A stretch of 64,000 nucleotides of DNA from Scilla litardierei (lineage: Eukaryota > Streptophyta > Magnoliopsida > Asparagales > Asparagaceae), in contig CM061142.1 in NCBI GenBank assembly GCA_030789695.1, positions 43,571,375-43,635,374 of the forward strand, read 5' to 3'. The notes below the pieces were generated by a model. The model saw only the letters and a program-made list of their open reading frames with translations, was not told the origin of the DNA and made no database searches. Numbering within the stretch: the first letter of the stretch is position 1; each line of letters opens with the position of its first letter. A program made the translations under genes and the position numbers. Positions 45,004-56,913 of this stretch are shown piece by piece.

Positions 45004-46464
45004 ATGGATGGGGATGCATACTTTTTAAACTTTATTTTTGATATGATCCGAATCCTACCAGTCTTCCATGGTACAGAAGAGGAGAATCCATATTTACACG
45101 TGCAAGAGTTAGAAAAGATATGCAACCAGTTGTTTCATGGGAAAAAGCTTGAGCACATTGAAAGACTACGTATTAAATATTTCCTGTAGTCTTGAAGAGA
45201 CAATGCTATATCTTGGTTTAATGCTTTACCTCATGACTCATTATTTACTTGGTTATCCTTTCAGGCTGACTTCCTTAAGAGATCCTTGCCTCCTTTCATG
45301 TGGCAAGCACAGAGGCAGCAGGCTATGAAGCAACAGATTGCAAACTTCATCCAAGCGGATGTGGATGCCTACCATCTGGCTTTGAGGAGGTTCAACAATT
45401 TAATGCTTGCGTGCCCACCCCACCGCTTCCACGATGATCATCTCATGCAAATCTTCTATACAGGATTACTCCCTCCTACGTGTGATTTCGTGCAAATAAG
45501 TTGCAATGAAGAATTATTTTCTTATACGACAGAGGATGCATGGTGGTACTTGCAGGACCTTGCAGTACAAAAGAGAACTACACCATCTGAGGATCGATCG
45601 CCAAGATATGAAGATGATGGCCAGAGCATTCCTTTTACAGACACATTTCAGCAGGTCCAAGGATAGCCTGAGGAATTACCTTGGAGCTATTACCGATGCG
45701 ATCCTATGGAGCACCAAGCGAAAACATATGAGATGGAGCATCAGAACTACTTAGATGAGCATGATGAGATGTGTGATGGGGTGCATGTGGATTATAAGGG
45801 TGACACGATGCATTTCCATTTTGACGATGATGAAGATAGGGTGGAGACAAGTGATGGCAAGAGTAAAATCATTGAACCTGAACCATGTCTTCATTCAGAT
45901 TCATCTCCCTCATCTGAGGAGTACGAGTACATTGGATGGACTGCTACAGGTTATCACTACTATGCAGAGGAAGATATGAGCGAGGGAGATAGCTTATAAA
46001 CTACATTGGAGCACGAGCCATACGTCCTCATAGATGTGTTTCAGCAGCCACTTCCATCTCCTCCTGAACCAGAGTATCAAATCAAGAATAGCGATCCTTT
46101 TTAAGGAAGTTCTCATGAACCTGTACACTATAGTTCTGAATCTCAAATTTTAATTCCAAATATTTTAGATTCAGATGGTCGTCAATTAGCTTTAAAATAT
46201 TTTATCGTTTATGACGACCCATTATGGCAAGCTTTCATGGATAATCAATTTCTTCCATCTTTATTTGACACAACATATCTCATACTGGAAAAATATACAC
46301 ACATAGAGGAGATATGATGGGTTGTGTCGATGCTTGACCATAAGGAAGCGAGTGGAGGAAGAATACTCGCCGAGGAGTGCAAGGAACAGATAGAACAACT
46401 TTCTCCACCATTAAAGATCCTTGATCTGCCATTTGACTACAGTGTGTTCTTTCTATTAGTATAG
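45004..46464 (+). pseudogene. gag: Gypsy D gag, broken
   Basis: Gag-type core with FHGTEEENPYLHVQELEKIC (about 45067), a frameshift near 45185, then FQADFLKRSLPPFMW and ALRRFNNLMLACPPHRFH (about 45385) and IFYTGLLPPTCDFV, the Retrotrans_gag pattern. An acidic, Tyr/His/Asp-rich region follows (45700-46000), then a segment with PLWQAFMDNQFLPS (about 46215), ending near 46464. Stops occur at about 45664, 45997 and 46100. No protease or pol domain follows. CATTGAGGACAATGT (46525) and GTTGGGGGAG (46550) downstream resemble blocks after the env-like ORFs of A and B. Confidence 0.75.
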
Positions 46465-47440
46465 ATTTTTATATGATTTTTAGGATGTTTGCTCTTTAAT
46501 AAACTCATACCCTCTTCGACATTGAGGACAATGTCCATCTTTAGTTGGGGGAGTGAATGAGACCTTAGGATTTTTTTAAATAAAGCAAATGAAAAGAATA
46601 AACCACCATTCTCATCATTCAAAACTCCTTCACATGTCACATTATCGGATGATTATGCATTGATCGAACTCTTGAAATTGTTTATGGCCTGAATTAATTA
46701 TTTTTCTCTTCATGGAATTACTCATTAATATGCTATTTATGAAGACTTTCAATTTCCATGATTAATCTCTCGAAATAGTTTGAATTTATTTCATGCATGC
46801 TATTGTGATGCAAAAGCTTAAGTATACACGATTTATTAGAATAGTCTTCAAGTTGAAGAAGAATTTGGCCTTTGTTACTAATGTTTATGTTCGATGAATG
46901 GGTGTTGAGTTGCTCACGAAAAAAATAAAAAAAAGAGAGAAAAATAAAAAAACGCATCGTTCCATTGAGTTCATTAATTAGCCGGGTCTTCGTGCCTCAG
47001 GAAGCATTGGAGATTCGCGTCGAAAGATGGACGAATGGGGAATGCATTCAAAAAAGGGAGAAAATAAACTTAGATGATTCGAGTTATTAAGTTCGAGTGG
47101 CTCTTCTAAGCCTAAAGCTCGAAGGTCGTCTGGCCTAGGAATCATTAACTGAAAGCTCGTTACATGGATCATTCTAAGTCGTCATAAACAAAAAAACAAA
47201 AAAAAAAGAAAGAAATGTTGAATAAACAAAGTAACTTCAATGCCCATGATTTGAACTATCTTTATGAGATTCCAAACCCTTGGAAATGAGAAAACTATGA
47301 TATACCGTTGTGTCTTACTTTCGCCTGCGCAAAACGATGCTCGCATGTTGTTTATTCAAATTTGATTAGAGAAAATATCGCGTGATCAACTTTATTCATG
47401 GATTGTGTATATTAATGGTCAAAATCATGTTGGAAAGCGT
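46465..47440 (+). other. 3' region of Gypsy D
   Basis: AT-rich; contains the TTGAGGACA ... GTTGGGGGAG motif and A-rich tracts (46920-46955, 47190-47210). No LTR is recognisable at its end. No gene seen. Confidence 0.55.
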
Positions 47441-47505
47441 ATTAGGGTCCGCTCTTTTCAAAATTCGAACGAGACTGACCGAGCAGCCCTAGCTCAGTCG
47501 GCTCG

Positions 47506-47515
47506 ATTTATAAAC
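47506..47515 (+). promoter_or_regulatory. Internal TATA box upstream of env-like ORF, Gypsy A
   Basis: ATTTATAAAC directly after the last palindrome-like sites (GACCGAGCAG, CTCAGTCGGCTCG). It is in the same place as the Gypsy B internal box, although the surrounding sequence is not alike. Confidence 0.5.
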
Positions 47516-47796
47516 AACCCGACCCCACCCCAATTCACCCCTAAATCAAAACCCCAAAGCCTGAGCCAGCTCGACCCTCCCTCACTCCCAAACCCTCACT
47601 CGATCGCTTCCCTCGACCGATCTCTGCCATGCGCACCGCCCGAGTGCCACCGTGCACCTACTCGTTCCGACCCTCTCACCCCATTCCACCCCTCTCTCTT
47701 CCCACATCTCTCTCTATCTCTCTCATTCCTTAATCTCAACCCTAAAATCGGTTTATTCTTAATTTTGAACCATATATCCCATTAATTTCCTAAATC

Positions 47797-47829
47797 TTCT
47801 ACTAATACTTTTCTTCTAATCTACTGCAG
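47797..47829 (+). other. Intron acceptor and branch site before env-like ORF, Gypsy A
   Basis: TTCTACTAAT (47797-47806) is a consensus-like branch site, followed by a pyrimidine-rich tract and CTACTGCAG ending at 47829. AGCTTGGGGGA comes 61 bases later (47890). Confidence 0.55.
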
Positions 47830-48019
47830 GTACATTCGGAGCGTTAGGAGGCAACGCTTTGGTTTGGATCACTTTCGTCGATTGGGATTAGCTTGGGGGA
47901 AGATTCACTTGGAGGCTACACTCTCACATTGTAGTTGCGATCATTCTGCTTCACATGCTTGGGTACACTCATTCCTAGCTATATTTTACTTATCCATATC
48001 TTGTTTTTGCATCCGTTCG

Positions 48020-50180
48020 CTCGCTACACTCAATATACCACCTAGAACACGGGCTAGTTGGAAGCCCTTGGCGAAGAATAGGAAAGCCGATGACTCTGGC
48101 GCTTCCTCTTCTCATTAGACACGTCATCGACCATCTCCACCACCCTCCCGCTCCCTATCCCATACACCACTCGCACTAGAGAGACCACAGGCTAGTGCCG
48201 CCACTTACATTCCCACATCTGCTCCACCACCCCCACCTCAGCCACCCCAGGGGACCCTGAAGACGTATGACATTGTCTTCAGGAACGATGTGCACCGTGA
48301 GAGATTTGCGATCATTTTTCGTCACCCTATCATCCTGACTAGATTCGCTAACATCCCAGCCTCCAGAGTCTAGGGTTGCTTGATGGTGTCCAGTACCTTT
48401 ACCAGGCCATAGGTTGGGAGCCTTTTTGCATATGACCACCAACACCTATGTTTGTCTCACTTACGAGGTGATGAGCTCCATTGTATGGACAGACCAGTGC
48501 ATTAGGTTCAGACTCTTGGACCGTAACATTGTCATCACCTACACCATGATCCGAGCTTTCTTCAGCTTCCCCCCTATCCAGATCCTTCTCAGTCTTTTGC
48601 ACCTGGCACAGAGCTCCCATCCTTTAGCGCCGAGAGTTTCTGGAGTCGGATAGCCAGCCTCCCACATTTTAGCCCTAGTAGGATGAAGTCCTCATCTATC
48701 ATCCACCTGTGTCTGCACTATGCTCAGCACTACCTCACCACGACTATCCTTTCCAGGCCTGAGGTTGGCACCATCTCACATCCTGAACTTGTACATCTTA
48801 GTGGGATGACCGGACCCGTCAGACGGGCCGATGATTGCACACTTCGACCCTACCTCCTATCAGACACGGCCGGTTGGCTGTGCAACCTCCTAATTCTCAC
48901 TTCCACCTCCGCTACAGAGATTTGTTGTGGCAGTTTCTTCACTTTCTTTGCCCTCATGCTTGGTCTAAACCTTCATGCTGATCTCTTGGCTGCCACCGGG
49001 CCCACCACCGGGCCCACCACCAGGCCCACCATATTAACTACTGATGTGCTTGCACGCATGCACATCTTCAGGCCCCCACGATGAGCACCATTGGATCTAC
49101 CTCTTAGGCCCCCAGCGTGAGCATCACATGGTCCTCTGATGCCCTAACCTTACACGCATTGAGCCTGTCCACTTAGACTGGATATTTCCCGGTGTCCTCT
49201 CTATCCCACCCATACACATCCTGGAGCACATAAGACCACCCGCTGAGGAGGGTGATGATTATTGGGAGCTTAGCTCCAAGGAGGACAGCAAGAGAGCATC
49301 TATCCCCACCACTTCCGCACCTTTAGCGAGCACTTCTGTCCCCACTGTTGTTAGTGCTCCCACCACTACCACACCTTTCACCACTCCAGCTGAGAGTTCA
49401 GGGGTAGTCCACACTTTTAGCCCCGAGATCACTGCACCATCTTCATCAATACATGTATCTGAGGGAATTTCTGTACCCACTACTCCTGAGCATATACTAG
49501 AGCCCACATATATTCATCTTGTCGGCACCGATCCTACCGACTCCACTGTCTCTGCACCTATGTACTCCACTCCTCCCATTCATATCATTCCTGAGTCCAC
49601 AGTCACACTGTCCACACCTGCTTCTGGCAGCACTTATGTCTCCACCACTGCCATTTTCACTAAGAGCATCATGGTATCTGTCACCACGTCTGTTGCCACG
49701 ACAGCTCTGCCTGTTGATATACCCATTCCAACCTCTGCACCTGATCTCGCATCCATCCTGTCTCATCTTTTGTCGAGATCCTCGCTAGGCCACCCTCTCC
49801 TGATTTTGCAGTCAAACCTCATGCATGCCATGCACGAGTCCAGGTAAAGAGAGGTGCCCTAGTGGTGCACGTCAGCCACCTAGCTCCTGCCACACTGACG
49901 CACGCTTGATGGCGGTAGAGGCCAAGGTTACTGGGCTGAGGCATGACCTCCTCACCCTTATCTAGACGGTCACTACCCATCACCAGTCACATCAGTAGAA
50001 CACTCGTGAGATCTTAGATATAATGAGGGAACGGGGTGCACCACCTGCTACACTTGCACCAGCACCTCCAATCACTCCAGCACCACCTATCGAGACTGTT
50101 GCACCTCCTGTTGATACTCCATCTTCTGATCCGCAGTAGCGGGACCCATCACCACCTCCAGAGGGTGGTGCCGTTGCTTG
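48020..50180 (+). pseudogene. Gypsy A env-position ORF (Athila ORF-1-like), heavily decayed
   Basis: Homologous in order and motif to 9406-11280. The start region (PRTRASWKPLAKNRK, about 48037) lacks an ATG where Gypsy B has one. A Pro-rich stretch follows, then TYDIVFRNDVHRERFAIIFR (about 48267; compare FRDDAHRAKFERI in B), TNTYVCLTYEVMSSIVW (about 48427), and NIVITYTMIRAFFSFPP (about 48524). The C-terminal part is Ser/Thr/Pro-rich (49250-49800). More than ten stops and several frameshifts. Product unknown; the position is that of the env-like gene of Athila. Confidence 0.72.
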
Positions 50181-51943
50181 ATTTGCATTGTTGCTCATGT
50201 TCTCCCCTCTGACTTTTTCTTGTGCCCATATGTCCATACGAGGCCTAATACTACATAGCTTAGGGGAGAACCCATTTTCATCCATTTGCATATACATCAT
50301 CACATCATTTGCATTCTTGTTCATATATTAGGTACTAGGACCATGCATTTGCAATCATTCATTTTTTCTTCTTTTCCTTTTAGTTTTCTTATTTTAGAAT
50401 TTCTCATTACCCACCCACCCCACCCTAGCATCGTTCACTATCATTCACAAGTGTTCTCAGTAGTGAGGAAACTGATGTGTTTAGCTTGGGGGATGAGTGC
50501 TACCACTTTTTATTTATCTTTTCTTTCACTTTGCATCATTTTCGCTTTATTTTCCATCCATTTACCACCACATTTTTTTCTTTACTTTAGCATCATATTT
50601 ATCATCTTTTGGTTTGCATGCATGCATGTTTTATTTTATTCCATTTTTTCTTTTCTTTCTTTTTCTAGATGAGTACTTTATGATGACATCTCTTATTGCT
50701 TTCGTAGCCATCACGATGCTTATATTCCATGCCATCCTACTTAGAGTTATTTCATTATCTTTCTATTCATGAGTGCTTGCAAAATATATTTCTTTTGACG
50801 ACTTCTCTAAGTGAATGCATGAAACTTATTGAAATTGAATGTGTAGAGTAGTGTTTAGTATGCTCTCATTGGAAATGCACCAAGATTCATGCATCATTAG
50901 CATATCTGAAGCACTGCTTTTATTCTCTTATTCGCATTCTTGTAGCATGCCTGATATGATTGAAATATTTACTACTTGACTTCACTACTCATTGAAATGA
51001 TTAAGAATACCCATACTTATATAAGAGTTTAGTTGATGTATTATCTTTCTGAACCTTTTGTGCATACTTTTGAGTGAACCGTGTGTTATATTAATTCTTT
51101 CTCCACATATATCTTTTATTCTCTATATGTCACTTGAGTTCACCTCTCAAGGCTACTTATACCACATCCTTTCCCAAAAATCTCATACAAAAGAAAAGCT
51201 AGCTCCAAAAAAATACAAAAAACCAAAAGGAGCCAAAAATCAAAAATACAAATCATATTGCTCCTACAAAAGTCCAAAAAGAGAAAAATGAGAACCAAAG
51301 TTTCAAATGTCAAAGCAAAATTCTCAGTTTCATTACTTGGAGCCATATATATACTCGGTAAAACCAAGATAAAATTCCACAATTATTCCCTTTGGATGCG
51401 ACGCCTCAAGTTAAGCTTGGGGGTGAATTCTTTGGACCAAATAAGTGAGTACGACATTAGAGTGGAGAGGTGCACGAATGTGGAAGTTTGATAATACAGA
51501 AACCTAGCAAAATAACTTAGCTATGGAGATTTCTTATGATTTGATATGAACACGTGAATGTCTAGACTCTTATTCCATTTTCTATTGCATGCTTGGTATG
51601 AATTCTCTATGCTTCAGTTATAGCTTTTGATTGAAAAATGCAACGCCAATGTTTTATATATTCAATACTATGACATGCATGACGTACATGTAAGTTGATT
51701 GTATGAGCTTTAGAGAAGTCCCTTTTGTTCATCTTGAGCTTGCAAGTACTATATTCATTTAAAATATGAAATCTCTTGCTAGCATGTGATTTATTTCCTG
51801 AGTTATCGTGATGTGTGGCGAATGGCGTGAGATCTGAGAGAATAATCTAGCGACCATCTCCTCTTTGCATTCCTTTTCTTTTTCTTATTTTTACCTCCCG
51901 GTGAGCTTTGTATTCGGTTTCCTCGAGGACGAGTAAGAGGTAA
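50181..51943 (+). other. 3' non-coding region of Gypsy A
   Basis: About 1.8 kb, AT-rich, no gene. Holds AGCTTGGGGG at 50483-50492 and 51414-51423, at nearly the same distances from the LTR as in Gypsy B. Confidence 0.75.
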
Positions 51944-51956
51944 TCTTAGGGGATTT
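51944..51956 (+). other. Polypurine tract of Gypsy A
   Basis: TCTTAGGGGATTT just before the LTR start TGATGTGTCC; the Gypsy B tract is AAGCTTGGGGATTT. Confidence 0.75.
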
Positions 51957-52022
51957 TGATGTGTCCATATTTTTCATGCTTTTATCGCATGTTTTCGTTA
52001 CATTTTTGCCATCCAAAGTCCA

Positions 52023-52024
<2 letters not shown>

Positions 52025-52061
<37 letters not shown>
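52025..52061. repeat. (TA)n microsatellite in Gypsy A 3' LTR
   Basis: About 18 TA units; the 5' LTR has only a short TATATATATTA here (731-742), so it expanded after insertion. Confidence 0.9.
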
Positions 52062-52063
<2 letters not shown>

Positions 52064-52334
52064 GCACTTTTCACAATATATTCGATTTTCTTATAGAATT
52101 GTGGATTTTCAGGAACTTTGGATCGATTTGGAGCAATTATAGCATATGGACACATCCAAGCTATCCGGAGCATCTATGGCAATGTTCAATAGGTGTTCGA
52201 CCAGGTGGAGAAGAAGATTGGAGGAGAAGAAGAGAAGAGAAGTAGAGAAAGAGAGAAAGAGAGAGAGGAGCTCAAAAGAGATCATATGCTGTTTTCCAGA
52301 CCACTCGGTCGAGTGCATCAGCACTCTATCGAGC

Positions 52335-52802
52335 TAGGAATGGCAATATTGCGGGGCGGGGTGGGTATTTAACTACCCAAGCTTGCCCCGACTCATCTGC
52401 AGGCCGGGGCAGGGCGGGTCGCGGGCCGGGGCGGGTCGGGTTCTTTCTTACGAAAACCGGGTCGGGCCGGTCGGGTCAAGTCATTAGTGCCATCCATATG
52501 AATCCCAAATAAAAATTTTATTTATGAATTGGGAGAATTTTGATTTATTTGATAATTTAGAATTGGGAATTGGCCCAACTAGGAAAACCGTGGAATAGAG
52601 TATGAGTTATGAGTTATTCGCTGACTGCACGGTCCGCATCAAAATAGTAAACCTCTATAGTTTATCGGGTCGGGTCGGGTCGGGCCGGGGCGCATACAAA
52701 GCCCAAGCTTGCCCCGACCCGGCTGCGGGCCAGGTCAGGCCGGGTCAAAACCGGGTCGGGCCAGGTCGGGCCGGGCGGGTCAGGGCATTACTGCCATCCC
52801 TA
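52335..52802. mobile_element. hAT-like MITE, GGGTCGGG family, copy 1
   Basis: 468 bp. TIRs TAGGAATGGCAATATTG / TAGGGATGGCAGTAATG; perfect 8-bp TSD TATCGAGC (52327-52334, 52803-52810). GC-rich subterminal arrays of GGGTCGGG/GGGCGGGG flank an AT-rich centre. The empty site is visible in the 5' LTR of Gypsy A near 990-1005. Confidence 0.92.
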
Positions 52803-53354
52803 TATCGAGCTGATATTAAGATCAAAAGAAGAGCTCCAGCAGTTGAGAATATTCTTCACTCGGACCGAGTAGGAACACTACTCGGTGAGATCAACTCGGC
52901 TGACTAAAATGTATTCCAATTCCTAATTAAAATAGGAGAGTGCAGAAGCGACTCGACCGAGCACTACAGCCACTTGGTCGAGCTGAATCCAAAACAGAAC
53001 GTAGATTTTGAAGGCTCTCCAGCTTACTGTAGCTCAATCGAGTAGATCAACGACTCGACCGAGTATTGTAACTACTCGGCCATGTGGAAGCAATTACATG
53101 CAGCATTTTGAGCTTAAAGAAGCAGCCCTCAGTGACTCGACCGAGCACTGCGATCACTCGTCCGAGCTGCTCATATCTGGAGCTGAACCAAGAAAGGAGA
53201 AGTCGCAGCCCGTATCTTCACTCGACCGAGCGACGCCGCTACTCGACTGAGTAGGGCGCCACAGCCCAACTAAATGGGGGCCCAAGAAGCCCTTTTCTAG
53301 ATTTTTGTGGGGTCCATCCCCATTGTATTTAAGCACTCTTTTTACCCTAGTTTT

Positions 53355-55011
53355 TGTTGGTAGCAACGATTTATGAACTTCGTGTTTGATGATAATAAAC
53401 ATGTGTAAACAGTTTTGACGCGTGTGCTAAGTGTTTCAGGAATGGCTAGCTTGTGATTAATTCAGGGAGAGACTTGGTCAATATGATGGAGATTAGTTGC
53501 TACACCTTTTCAATTTGGACCAAGTCAAATGCAAGAAGAGATGGAGAGAATCTCATGGAATTGATTCATATCAATTAGTGCTCATATCAAATCCTAATCA
53601 AATCTTTTTCAAAATACACATTCCTTGCAAATCCTCCTAGCAATAGGATTCTCCTATGCCGAACTCATCCTTAGCCATTGGATTCCTCCCTTGCCACATT
53701 AAAACCATATAGTATCCTACATAAGCTGGCAATCAAAGGGAGGAACACAAGTCAGCCAAAAACAAGTCCCAAGCCCTAGCACGCAAGAAGCAAAAAGAAC
53801 CAACAACTTGTGCCATATAGCCATCTCCCTTGCTCTTTCTTTTCGCAACTCTCTCAAGCCAAAACCACCCAAAGAGCCGCAACTTTTGACCTAGAGTTTC
53901 TCATACAATTTGATAGGTTGACCGCAATTTTTGACTCGTGGATTGAGGAGGAGAAGAGCCCATTGCCGTATGTTACTCTTGCTACAAAACACCTAGCAGA
54001 AATTGTTGACCAAAGATCCAACCTTTGAATTCCATTGCAAAGAGTTCTAATGGTCAAATCCACACTTGAATCCCAAGCCATGACTCCCATGTGCTAGCCG
54101 AAATTGTTGGCTAAACTATCTACCTTTGACCTCCATTGCAAAGAGCTCTAATGGCCGAAACCCACACTTGAATCCCAAGCCAATATTCCTATGTGCTAGC
54201 CGAAATTGTTGACTAAACTATCAATCTTTGAATTCCATTGCAAATCCCTCACTGCCGCATTATTTGATTCATCCAACTCGAAGCAAGCTTCAACAAGGAA
54301 TCAAGGTCAACAAGGGAGCCGAAATTTTTGACTCCAAGAGCTCCTCTTATACACATTGCCACAAGTTTCATAGAGGTGGAGGCCGAAAGTTGTGTTTGGA
54401 GCGCTAGCTACAAGATTGGACTTCAAGGACCAATTGCCGCAAGTTTTGACATCAAGGATCAATTACCGCAACGTCAGAGAACCAACAAGAGAGGGAGGCC
54501 AAGCCATTGAGGGGACTTCAGAGTCTACTACTTGTAAGAGTTGCTTTGACCACGTGCTGAACGACAGAGACATTGACGCCATCACAACTGAGCGATTCTA
54601 AACTTTATACTCTAGTATATTTGTGATTGTGGCATTGTGATATTTGTAGAACTATTTTATTATCTGTTTGGGGACTTGGCTAGTTGGGACTAGCCAAGAG
54701 AGAGCTTTACTAGGATTGTTATTGTTTAGGCACTTTGGTGAGTGCATGTACTGAGAGCCAGGTGAGTGTAGAGTTAGTGCTCTAGCTACAGGTTGTACCA
54801 GTTAACTTTAATAATCTAGTATTGCTTTTGGAGTTGGACGTAGGTCGTTGAGACGGCCGAAGCATGGTATATCGACTGTGCATGCTGTGACTGCTTTAGT
54901 ATACTCTGCATCCGATTGATTGTGCTATAACTGCCTGAGATTTTGTGTGGGTTGCACGAGTATTTTTATAAGCCTATTCACCTCCCTCTAGGCTTAGATC
55001 CAGATCCAACA
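53355..55011 (+). repeat. 5' LTR of Copia C
   Basis: 1657 bp, TGTTGGTAGCAA ... CAGATCCAACA. Its start recurs at 63708. Solo LTR G is a minus-strand relative. It includes a ~101-bp tandem repeat (53995-54260) and scattered GCCGCAA...TTTTGAC motifs. Confidence 0.93.
53995..54260 (+). repeat. ~101-bp tandem repeat in Copia C LTR
   Basis: Units start at 53995, 54096 and 54198 (AGCCGAAATTGTTG...), about 2.6 copies, each containing CCATTGCAAAGAG and CACACTTGAATCCCAAGCCA. Confidence 0.85.
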
Positions 55012-55013
55012 AG

Positions 55014-55028
55014 TGGTATCCGATCCAG
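55014..55028 (+). other. Primer binding site of Copia C
   Basis: TGGTATCCGATCCAG, a mutated initiator tRNA-Met site, two bases after the LTR. Confidence 0.8.
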
Positions 55029-55059
55029 TTTAGAGGACCTAGCCTAGTTGACAGTGTCT

Positions 55060-56905
55060 ATGAATATGTCTGATTCTGCTTTTGCTGAGGGTCAGTCTAT
55101 TTCTCGTCTCATATGTTTAACGGTGTTGATTTTGCTTATTGGAAAACTAGGATGAGGATATACTTAGCTGCTGTTGATTATGATGTGTGGAGCATTGTGG
55201 AAAAAGACTAAAAACATCCCACTATTAAAATTGAAGAAATGAAATGCTAAAACCAGAAGATAAGTGGGAGATAATGATAAGAATCGTTTTTCTTTAAATA
55301 ATAAAGCTATAAATGCTCTGATTTGTTCTTTAGATAAAGCTGAGTTTAACCGTACATCTCAATGTCAAACCGCACAGGAAATTTGGCATACTTTGGAGGT
55401 GACTCATGATGGTACATCGCAGGTGAAAGAGTCCAGGCATGCATTGCTCAGCACTGAATATGAAAGCTTCCGCATGCTTCCATCAGAGTCAATTAAGGAT
55501 ATGCTTGCGAGGTTCACAGACATCATCTACAAATCTACCTCTCTTGGAAAGCCGTACTCAAGTCTGGAGAAAATCAGAAAGATCTTGAGAGCATTGCCTA
55601 GCTCTTTCCGCCCCAAGATTACAGCTATTTAGGAAGCGAAGGATTTATCGCAGATGAAAGTGGAAGACCCGATAGGGAACCTGATGTCCCATGAGCTGGA
55701 GCTGCAGAGCATTGAACTTAGAGAGAAAGATGAAATCAAGACTTCAAAGGCACTAGCCCTTCAGGCTAAGGAGGATGAAGATGGAAATGAAGAGGAGGCT
55801 TTTTTGGTAAGAAGCTTCAAGAAAATATCAGAACAGTCAATGGGAGATCAGAGATGCTAAAAAAGTTTAATCGCTCTAACAAGTTTAATTCTTCAAATAA
55901 ATTTTCTGAGCAGACTACTACTGATTATATTATATGTTTTAAATGTAAAAAGCAGGGACACTTCATGAAGTAATGCCCTCAATCAAAGAACAACGCTGTG
56001 GATCTAAAAGGGAAATCTCTAGTGCTAACATGGGATATGGACAACGAGGATGAATCTCAAGAGGAAGTTGTGCACTCCCCCCTTTGCCTAATGGGAGAAC
56101 TTGATGAATTAAAATCTCTAACCAAAACTCAACTTGTGATTACTTTTAAAGAAATGAAAGATGAAATTCAAAGCTTGGAATCAACTGTTGAGTTACTTGA
56201 ATCCAATGTAGAGAAGTTTAAAAATGCTAACTTTGAACTGCAGCAAGACAACTATAACATGTCATTAGAAGTTGATGAATAAAAGAAAAGCTTGCTGAGT
56301 GTAATTCCATAATTAGTTCAATGAAAAAAAGGAAAATCTAGCATGCCTGCTGAAATTGAATGTCTTAATTGCTTTACTTTGCTAAAAGAAATTAGCATTT
56401 TAAACAAAATATAATTAAGCTAGAAGTTGAAAATGAATTGCTAAATGAGAATTGCATGCTAATCAGAAAATAAAGAGCAAGAAAAGAAGATGGTTAATCT
56501 AAAAGAGAGTGGAGAAGAGAAAAAAACGTCCTTTATTAGTAAATGTACCATGCTTGTTAATGAGAACATGTTCTTAAAATATAAAATATCTGATCTAGAA
56601 TTGTCTATTAAAAAATTTGGTGTTGGAAAGCATTCATTAGACATTATTCTAGAAAATCAGATACATGGAAATAATAGGCGTGGTTTGAGCTATGGAAATA
56701 AAATTAATGAAATACCTAGAATTAATAGAAAGTATCAAAAAGAAACTGGTGTAGGAAGAAGTATGTTTGCTAAATGTTATACATGTGGTAGTATTGGTCA
56801 TGCTTATTATAATTGCAAGTATAAGAACACCAACATCAAATTTAAGCAAATTTGGGTTCCAAAAAGTAAAGTGACTAACACTAGTAGACCTATTTGGATT
56901 CCTAG
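55060..56905 (+). pseudogene. gag: Copia C gag, broken
   Basis: ATG at 55060. The start of the fold reads FNGVDFAYWKTRMRIYLAA in a shifted frame, then a UBN2-type domain at 55264-55632 (SQCQTAQEIWHTLEVTHDG, SIKDMLARFTDI). Further on: CCHC knuckle CFKCKKQGHFMK (about 55936; its last Cys is preceded by a stop), a Leu-rich coiled coil (56090-56640), and a second knuckle CYTCGSIGHAYYNC (about 56774). Two knuckles separated by a coiled coil is the SIRE/Maximus pattern. At least four stops or frameshifts; the end is interrupted by a MITE at 56914. Confidence 0.88.
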
Positions 56906-56913
56906 GTCACACG

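Larger units (their letters stand above)
43200..47440 (+). mobile_element. Gypsy D: gag-only Gypsy element, 3' end missing
   Basis: Inserted in the internal array of Gypsy A. It has an LTR-like region ending GACA at 44864, a tRNA-Asp PBS, a gag pseudogene and a long 3' region, but no pol and no recognisable 3' LTR before Gypsy A sequence resumes at about 47440-47470. Both outer boundaries are approximate (left within about 30 bp, right within about 100 bp) and no TSD could be found. The structure is like TR-GAG non-autonomous elements, later truncated. Confidence 0.65.
665..53354 (+). mobile_element. Gypsy A: Athila-like LTR retrotransposon, nested and incomplete
   Basis: Ty3/Gypsy element in three main pieces: 665-5670, 41955 to about 43195, and about 47440-53354. 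The order is 5' LTR, PBS complementary to tRNA-Asp, gag, protease, then (with RT, RNase H and integrase missing) an array of palindromes, an env-position ORF, a long 3' region, a PPT and a 3' LTR truncated by Copia C. The LTR start TGATGTGTCCATAT, the tRNA-Asp PBS and an ORF in the env position are Athila-lineage traits. Insertions inside it are Gypsy B, Gypsy D, a hAT-type MITE and an LTR MITE. It is the oldest datable layer here and cannot encode its own reverse transcriptase. Confidence 0.9.
51957..53354 (+). repeat. 3' LTR of Gypsy A, truncated by Copia C
   Basis: Matches 665 to about 1550 of the 5' LTR. Contains a (TA)n run, a MITE (52335-52802), the palindrome array (about 52305-53260) and TTGTATTTAAG (53323-53333). 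Copia C interrupts it at 53355; the rest lies beyond the window. Confidence 0.92.

Noticed and set aside
43200..47440. Gypsy D gag as a second gag of Gypsy A
   Set aside because: It has its own LTR end, TATA box and PBS and lies inside the interrupted palindrome array of A.
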